DNA of 64,000 nucleotides from Athripsodes cinereus (Eukaryota; Arthropoda; Insecta; Trichoptera; Leptoceridae), in contig OX388322.1 in NCBI GenBank assembly GCA_947579605.1, positions 9,858,001-9,922,000 of the forward strand, given 5' to 3'. A program made the position numbers and the translations under genes. Shown one piece after another: positions 57,481 to 64,000 of this stretch (positions are counted from its first letter, which is position 1; each line of letters begins with the position of its first letter). The notes under the pieces are model-generated. The model was not told the DNA's origin. It ran no database searches and saw only the letters and a list, made by a program, of their open reading frames with translations.

Positions 57481-57830
57481 TGAGGCGTGCTGCGTATAAA
57501 AAAAATAATATACAATTAACAAAGGATCAATACATCTAACAAAAAAAAAATAAAACGAAAAAAATAATTAATCAACCAGTTAATTAAAAATGAAAATATG
57601 TCAATGAATCAATAATATAATGCATGTATAATAAAGATGAACAAATGAATATACGAAAACTATATTATAATTATTGAAAAGATACCATATTTTACTGGTA
57701 CCGAATTTTCGGCCAATGCGATTCCAGGTAAAGCAAACATTTACAATTGTGTTTCTACTTTTCTAATAAATTCAGCCTACGTTATGTGGAATATGTATGA
57801 ATGTGCAAAAAAACACTGCACGCCTATAAA

Positions 57831-57832
<2 letters not shown>

Positions 57833-57882
<50 letters not shown>
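57833..57882. repeat. (AT)n microsatellite, 50 bp
   Basis: Uninterrupted AT dinucleotide run. It forms the 3' tail of the minus-strand LINE fragment that abuts it. Confidence 0.95.
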
Positions 57883-57884
<2 letters not shown>

Positions 57885-58055
57885 ACAATTTGTAAAGCGC
57901 CGTTTACTCATAACATGACCTCAAGGGCGCCGTTTATCGTATCCATCACCCGAAACATCCAGCAAAATGGTGTGTCTTCAGTCCTCTTTTAAAACTCTCT
58001 CCATTCACCTCCTCTCGCAGACACAGAGGCAGCTTGTTCCAACATCTAATTAAGT
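57883..58055 (-). mobile_element. CR1/L2-like LINE 3' end with (AT)n tail
   Basis: Minus strand encodes RCWNKLPLCLREEV-like codons with shifts, then GGACTGAAGACACACCATTT, and the UTR GATAAACGGCGCCCTTGAGG, GTAAACGGCGCTTTACAAAT, TGTCC. AAACGGCGC is shared with the tails at 5.8 and 43.9 kb. Confidence 0.65.
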
Positions 58056-58495
58056 TCTTGTCTATAGTTGTTATACAAAACAAATGAAATCGTGAAATAT
58101 ATCAAATTCTTGTAGCAAAATTAACAATTTGCAACGGAGGTAGAAATTTGAAAAAATGGATGTTTTGTAAATTCTTTTACCAAATTGTGGAAATTAGATT
58201 TTTATTGCGAATGCATGACCAATATATTGAAAAATCTAGTCCCGCTACGCCACTGGTATGTACATTGTACTTAGTGATAATTTCAATGCTATGTACACTT
58301 TCCCTGTCTAATGATAAAGAAAATCTGTATGTTTAAATTTGATTTCATAATAATCAGATCGAATGGATAAAATAATTTGGTATTAATTATGAAAAAATGA
58401 AATATGTTTTGTTCCTACTGGGATTCGAGCAGATTTAATTAATTGATGAATTTTCAAATTATAATTTGTATAATGTATGCAGTTTTACATTACTT

Positions 58496-58985
58496 CATAG
58501 TAAGAGAGGTAACTTCACTGTGACCCTTTCTTTCAGACAAGTATATCCTCTTAATCATTCTTACCCATTTCATTCGTTCAACATGTCCAAACCACCGTAG
58601 ATTATTCACGCGCATTCTGTCCACAGCACTCTTCTTGCATCCGCTCATTCTACTAATATCCTCATCCTTCACTCTATCACGCAGCGCTTTACCAATAATT
58701 CTTCTCAGCGATCGTAACTCCACTGCATTTATTCCATTTTCGTCCTTCTCTAACCACGTCCATGTTTTGCTTGCATGCGTAAGTAATGGTTCCAGAATGG
58801 TATTGTGGACCAGGATTTTAGCCAGGTTCGACACATTGCCATTGCTGACAATTTAGCCATGTTCGACACGTTACCATCGCTGATAATGGGTCGAAGTGCA
58901 CCGTTCACTCTAGCACCGGCCACTTTCGTTCTTTCAGTGTTCCTGTAGCATCTTCCACCATTTGCAAACATACTTTCCAAATAAA
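58496..58985 (-). mobile_element. RTE-like LINE (family L1a), 3'-truncated copy
   Basis: Minus strand: RTKVAGARVNGALRPIISDG, NVSNMAK, a duplicated segment, then LTHASKTWTWLEKDENGINA, VELRSLRRIIGKALRDRVKD, RWFGHVERM. About 35 bp around SNVSNMAK is tandemly duplicated (58818-58852 and 58853-58888). The usual 3' end GGGTATAGTAGTA is absent; the copy stops near 58496. Confidence 0.82.
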
Positions 58986-59012
58986 CATACTCGCTTAAGA
59001 AGTAAAATGTCT

Positions 59013-59125
59013 TTAGTTTTTTAAACGACTACGTTTTACAGGACACTAGATAACTTACGGAAAAGAGTAAGTTATGAGTGTCTGTAAAAGTCAGGTGTTC
59101 GAAAAAAATAAGGACACCAATTATC
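59013..59125. repeat. Two S3 5' ends in head-to-head orientation
   Basis: GTTTTACAGGACACTAGATA, ACTTACGGAAAAGAG is followed at once by TAAGTTATGAGTGTCTGTAA, AAGTCAGGTGTTCGAAAAAA. The junction lies within the GGTCTCTCACTCTTTTCCGT block, giving a hairpin of more than 25 bp per arm. Confidence 0.7.
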
Positions 59126-60164
59126 TGTGTAAATAAATACACACCAAATAAAAATATTCGCAACACATTAACACACATTAAATGAGTATAATACTCTTCA
59201 ACTATTGTTTTGGTATCAACTTTAATTTGTATGCTATAATATTCATTACATTATTCATGCCTAAGTCAGTATTTGAAGTTGACAACAAAATAACAATAGC
59301 AATTATTATTTTACTTCGGAGTTCCTTGTGCGCCGTGTAACGGCAGCGATTTTTTTTTCACTTTCATTTTCACACGACCTCTCCGCGGCCCCTTTGTGAT
59401 GCAACGATCTCCCACAATTATTATTATTTAGGTACTGTTACGTAGAAGCGTTTAAATAATAATAAACAGTACCTACTCAATTTGATTATTATTTAGACTT
59501 ACTCACGTAACTCAATACATAATAATTGATGAATAATTAAATGATTTACGTTTTTATTAGCATGTTAATACTCAAACGTAATAACATGTAGGCATTTCGA
59601 TTGTTTTATTATTGTTCACTTATCTGTTTTTTTTTTAACATGGAGACTCTCACATGTATGAAAAGTTAATTTTTACAATATTCGCTTATATTTTGTTCCA
59701 TTTCTTTCTTTTTTTGGTGTGTCAATTCTGTGCGCTGATGAGCAGAGTCACTCAATTGCAAACTGTCGTGCGTCGCATTAGATAAAAACAAAATAAATAT
59801 TAGATAAAAAAAAATATGTCTTCGTATTAAGCAGACTACTTTACAGAAGTTTTTTTTTAAAGGACATATTGCCATTAACGCAGTTCTAATTATAATAATA
59901 AATATTTTTCATAAACTAGAATATGATAAAACCATCTACAAAGGCATCTCGATTAGAGAATCATGGTTACACAATGTAAAATTGTGAAAAATCCAATCGG
60001 AACAAGTGAGAAAGGCGTCCCAACTTTTTTCTAGGCTGGCTTGAGTAATCACTTTCGGCATCCATGGACAACGTTCACCAATTTCGCCGTTCTCACTGTG
60101 TTACGATATAAGGTCCACCAGTCGAGAAACACCTTAATGCAAATCATAGAAGCAACCATTTTTG

Positions 60165-60310
60165 AAATCTTTTTTTTTTTTTTTTTAAAAGTTACATCTG
60201 GGTTTGTTATAAACCCAAATACAACCTTATACACCTTTCACACTAAGCTAAAAGCTTGTGCCGTGAAAGGGGAGTTTGCCGGCACCTGGGATCGAACCAC
60301 GGACCCACGG
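60165..60310 (-). repeat. tRNA-derived SINE S1, 5'-shortened
   Basis: Minus strand: GGTCCGTGGTTCGATCCCAG, GTGCCGGCAAACTCCCCTTT, CACGGCACAAGCTTTTAGCT, GTATTTGGGTTTATAACAAA, then an A-run of 18. B box present, A box lost. The A-run is intact, so the insertion is fairly young. Confidence 0.8.
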
Positions 60311-60314
60311 ATCT

Positions 60315-61945
60315 CATATTTCAGATTTCGAATGAGTCAAGATCTCCCATCTAAATGGCACCGGAATATTTAAGATCAATACTTTTTTACTTAGTTGATA
60401 TTTTGACTATTCAGTAACAAATTATTAGAATATATTTACATTTTTTATTGTTTAACTGGATTTGGGCACAATACGCAGATGACAAACTTGTCAATAGTTC
60501 AAGATCCGGGAATCGAGGTGCATAAATATTAATTTATTCTTAATAAATGACAGTGGTTTCAAAACTACATATGTATGGGTTTATGTTGTACGTACTTTAA
60601 GTATAGAGTATATTATGTATTTTATGACACTTTGCATAAGTTTTATTAAATTAATTAAAATCATTAGTTTATTACCATTGTAGGAATAAAATCAGAGTTT
60701 TATCAGCTCATGACCAACATTTTGTGTTTACTTATCGGATAATTATTTTCAGTAAGGAATAATATTATTAATTATTGATTTTAATTACGTTAGAATGCTT
60801 AAGTTTATTATTTACTTATTTCAAATTAAATAGTACATATTGACATAATGAGCATTCAATGTAATTATTATTTATGTAGTGCAGCACTACGAATATAAAT
60901 AAATACAATTATCAACACTGTGTTTTCCCTTCACTATTATAAAAATATAATTATTTATGCAAATTATGACTGCCTCATCAGCGCTACTGAATATTTATAA
61001 CAAGAAAATATATATCCACAAACAATTTATTAACTAGCATGCGTTGCTTATTTGCGTTTTACTTGGGTGCTTGATTGTAGTTTAAAACTGTGTGTGATCT
61101 TTTTTCCCTAGTACCTACACTTAGCGACGCGTGCTATAGATATAATGCTATAGTCTCAGACTTCTGACATTTGACCTCAAATATATTGATTTTAATAATA
61201 TTATTTATTTAATTATGTAAACATAAGTATTTTACTAATATCCTGTTCGATGTCGGGTCTTTGGACGATGCTCGCAACAGGGTATTGTTATTTATAATTC
61301 ACGTGCCGTCATTTGATTTGGCCACTTTATTTTTTAAAACGAATTTTATTTCATAATTAAATAAAAACATTATTTTTCATCTTTTTTTTATATAACCATT
61401 GAAATTTTAACAATCTACTACGAGACAAATAGAAATAATGGTCAAATGAGCCAATAGGTACTTTAGAAAATTTTAGAAAATTTTAACTTTTTTTTCTCAA
61501 GACTAATGAGACTGAAAGACTGATTTCTAATGTTTTGGGATTTGTCACTTTTGTATTATTTTTAAGTATTGTATTATCGTTGTTTTTAAATTTACTTTGA
61601 CTTTTTTTATGGAATTTTAACTTTTGCTTTTTTTCCTCAAGACTAAGACATTTCTGGTAAGAGTGGAATCTTCGCTGGTCTACATGTTAAATGTATTAAT
61701 TGTCAACATATTGTGTAACGACTGTTTGATTCTAAATATTGTAAAAATAAAAATAAAATAAAATGTGACAATTGAAATACTAACCTTAACGAAAATTTAT
61801 TTTAAGTGCCAATATAGAAATACACTTACTGTGAAAGTATTTACGGAACATAATAATATATAAACTATATAATAATTCTCACAAATCGAACTAGTCCCTA
61901 ATCAAGATTTCACTTATTTTAGAGGCATTGACTATGTAACAATTA
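60315..61945. other. AT-rich, no feature seen
   Basis: No gene. TTTTAACTTTTxxTTTxCTCAAGACTAA appears twice (61482-61507 and 61617-61646), a loose 135-bp direct repeat. Confidence 0.45.
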
Positions 61946-61948
61946 CGA

Positions 61949-62060
61949 GACATTTTCAAATAAAATATTTAAAACTTGAATCACTATGTTTATTTGTTAC
62001 ATTAATTTGTAACAAATAAACATAGTGATTCAAGTTTTAAATATTTTATTTGAAAATGTC
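61949..62060. repeat. Perfect palindrome, 53-bp arms, 6-nt spacer
   Basis: Left arm 61949-62001 (GACATTTTCAAATAAAATAT...), spacer TTAATT, right arm 62008-62060, no mismatch in 53 pairs. The 12-mer CCTAATCAAGAT occurs just outside on both sides, at 61897-61908 and 62062-62073. No ends like those of the MITEs of this window. Confidence 0.93.
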
Positions 62061-62084
62061 ACCTAATCAAGATATTAATAAGAG

Positions 62085-62300
62085 ACCCACCCCACTATCG
62101 GATATTTTAGGAGGTGTAGACCCCTATTTATCGGCACATTAATACCAAAATTGTCCTTATGGGCGGGCCATTTACAGGCCTAAGGGCCGGCTGACCAAAA
62201 CAGCAAAATGTGGGGATCTGTTAAAATACACTCTCTCTTCAATGCCTCCTTTGGAAGCGATAATCCATACATAAATCAGTTAAGAAAATGAAATATACAC
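62085..62300. other. GC-richer island of unknown origin
   Basis: CCACCCCACTATCGGATATT, GGGCGGGCCATTTACAGGCC and TAAGGGCCGGCTGACC stand out from AT-rich neighbours. Neither strand has an open frame of length. Most likely a non-coding part of an unrecognised mobile element. Confidence 0.35.
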
Positions 62301-63495
62301 ATTTCAATGTAGCACGCAGACCCAGGTCAATTTTCAAAAGGTTATTTTGGATCTTTACCCTGACCGAGATGCGAATCTTAGATCTTGTGGTTCACAGGCA
62401 AGAACATTTTCTTTGCTTAAACCGTCGATTTAGGTTAACAGAAATCGATAGGGCAAAAATATAATGTACATCGAGAATCGAATATTCGCACTTCACTGCT
62501 AAGCTGGTGTGTTATATGAATCGTAAAACAAATTAATAGAATTTGAATACACATACATTAATAAATCAATATTATCTTACAAAACAAATAAGAGAACATT
62601 TTGATAGATTGAGAAAATAAAACAAACCTATAATTTGAAAAATTACTAATAAAATTACACAATATCGTTTTCTGCTGTTGGCAGTTTGAAAGAATATATT
62701 TATTAATTGATTAGTATTAAATCAAACCTGTAATTTTTTTGTATAAACTAAATATTTTTTACCGTACGGCGCCATTGAGGTGTTGCAATATATAAATATA
62801 TGAATAGAGTTTCAGAAGTCCGTGAATTAAATCTCACATATGAAAAATGATGATTAAATATTGAAGAAAATTCACATTTTTCTGGTAAGGTACTTGATTA
62901 GAAATTTGTTCTATCATTACTTTCTTTTGGTGTATTGGAGATGAGACGAGATTAAATTACAATTATAAATTATGAATTTATATAAGTTATTTTCAGGGAT
63001 TCGTGGATTTCTTTTAATACAAAATTAGGTATATAGTCAAGATGGTGAAGTAGTTACCTAATTAATGTTTTTAAAAAAAGCAGTTTCGGATATGAAATAT
63101 CTACACCATAGTACACAGAGCTTTCAGTAGCTAACTATACGGTAATATTAACGTTAACTTTGCAATGACTAGAAACTGAGCCATGGAGCCACAGATATAA
63201 TAAATACATTTTAATTCTTAATATTTTAGATCAGTCCTTATTATATAATAAGCGTATCTCGCCTAATTAAATATTATGATTTCTTCATTCCGACATGACA
63301 TGGCGCCATTGGACAATATTAATGCTTCCATATGAATAATTCCAACACATGTTAGGTAATATTTATATACTATGCATAATGTAAACAACAATTGTGTGAT
63401 TTATTGTTGTGAATAAAACTATTAAAGATTGAACTATAAAATGTAAATAAAATAGGTACATACGGCTTTGGATAAAATGCAAGGCATAAAACATA

Positions 63496-63715
63496 TTATT
63501 GGCTACCGGTGTGGCGTGGACATAGCGCTCTTGCCTTTGAGTCATGAGGTCCCGGGTTCGATTCCCGGTCAAGACAAAATTAAGAATGACCTTTTTCAAA
63601 TTGTCCTTGGTCTTGTTGTTACATGTATATGTGTTTAGTGCATCGTGTAACCAAAATATAAGATTCACATAGATCTTAATTTGGGACTAGCTAGATCTGT
63701 GTGAATTGTCTATGC
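63496..63715 (+). repeat. tRNA-derived SINE (family S5), about 215 bp
   Basis: TGGCGTGGACATAGCGCTCT, TGCCTTTGAGTCATGAGGTC, CCGGGTTCGATTCCCGGTCA: a strong B box GGTTCGATTCC with its CCGGG/CCCGG T-arm stem, and a degenerate A box. It runs into a body ending GGGACTAGCTAGATCTGTGT, GAATTGTC. The acceptor stem does not close, so it is a SINE head and not a tRNA gene. Confidence 0.75.
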
Positions 63716-63884
63716 ATATTATGTTAAGTTATATAGTAGAGATAGGTACCTAAAAAAAAGATTGTTGCCTTGAGACGTTTACAATATGCGAATCAGCACA
63801 TTAAAAATATTTCTGTTTTTCAACAATTCTTTTGAAATAACATATATTTATGTATCATATGAGTAGGAATATTTACGAGTATTA

Positions 63885-63935
63885 TTAACATCATCATTCA
63901 CCCTTCAACGCTCCTCTGCTTACGAGTATCTTCTT
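63885..63935 (-). mobile_element. LINE (family L4) terminal fragment
   Basis: Minus strand CTCGTAAGCAGAGGAGCGTT, GAAGGGTGAATGATGATG equals the very end of L4 (GAGAGGAGCGTTGAGGGCGA, TGATGAT). Confidence 0.55.
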
Positions 63936-64000
63936 CTTAAATATGGTAATATTTCTATAGGCAAAATATGTTAAATCCAATAAAATTTATCAAAATATGC

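Noticed and set aside
59666..59875. 69-codon minus-strand frame
   Set aside because: No domain, low complexity, no splice or promoter context; chance frame.
63520..63580. Possible tRNA gene (strong B box CCGGGTTCGATTCCCGG)
   Set aside because: No closing acceptor stem and D-arm; followed by a SINE body. Same reasoning for the B boxes at 7.1, 24.8 and 54.7 kb.

Overview
The window reads as AT-rich nuclear DNA from an insect, probably a moth or butterfly. It has spliced genes with long introns and dense 5'-truncated non-LTR retrotransposons, SINEs and small DNA-transposon relics. Lepidoptera is an inference: several retroposon 3' ends (a GAAGAGATCGCG/GCGATAAACTCGCC tail, and an RTE-like tail ending GAGGGTATAGTAGTA) and the many TAGGTA/TACCTA words resemble what I know from that order. 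There is no sign of a bacterial, viral or plasmid genome, and no CRISPR array, rRNA or free-standing tRNA gene.

Two host genes can be supported. On the + strand, 4245-6051 holds a complete three-exon homologue of the meiotic recombination factor Hop2/PSMC3IP (205 aa). On the - strand, four exons at 41165-41067, 21776-21239, 8053-7900 and 6571-6442 splice in frame. They encode the end of the prodomain, an acidic linker with two basic cleavage sites, and the start of the catalytic domain of an ADAMTS-like secreted metalloprotease. Both ends of that protein are missing: the signal peptide side should lie at higher coordinates, and the HExxH zinc site at lower coordinates or outside the window. 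Because the protease must continue leftwards past Hop2, Hop2 probably sits inside one of its introns on the opposite strand.

The second Hop2 intron carries a truncated, frameshifted retrocopy of a calexcitin-type EF-hand protein, joined to what looks like a LINE 3' tail ending in (TTA)n.

Almost everything else that can be named is transposable-element debris. It includes: at least four families of non-LTR retrotransposon recognised by the C-terminal end of the reverse transcriptase protein, one copy with a twin-priming inversion at 33.1-33.9 kb; a very abundant SINE-like repeat whose 3' end matches that of the RTE-like LINE, with an 88-bp tandem amplification at 15.9-16.2 kb; several tRNA-headed SINEs; Penelope-like 3' ends with hammerhead-like motifs at 34.4 and 45.7 kb; a hAT relic with intact TIRs and 8-bp target duplication (31.6-32.3 kb); a second hAT-like MITE (36.4-36.9 kb); a mariner relic (40.4-41.0 kb); and three other MITEs. 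A separate class of near-perfect palindromes with tiny spacers (arms 11-53 bp) is scattered through the window and is not explained by the mobile elements. The long remaining stretches are AT-rich intron or intergenic DNA in which I see nothing coding.

I did not find a convincing new biological system. The best leads are the chimeric retrocopy, the 53-bp-arm palindrome with flanking direct repeats, the LINE/SINE tail pairing and the hammerhead-like Penelope remnants.
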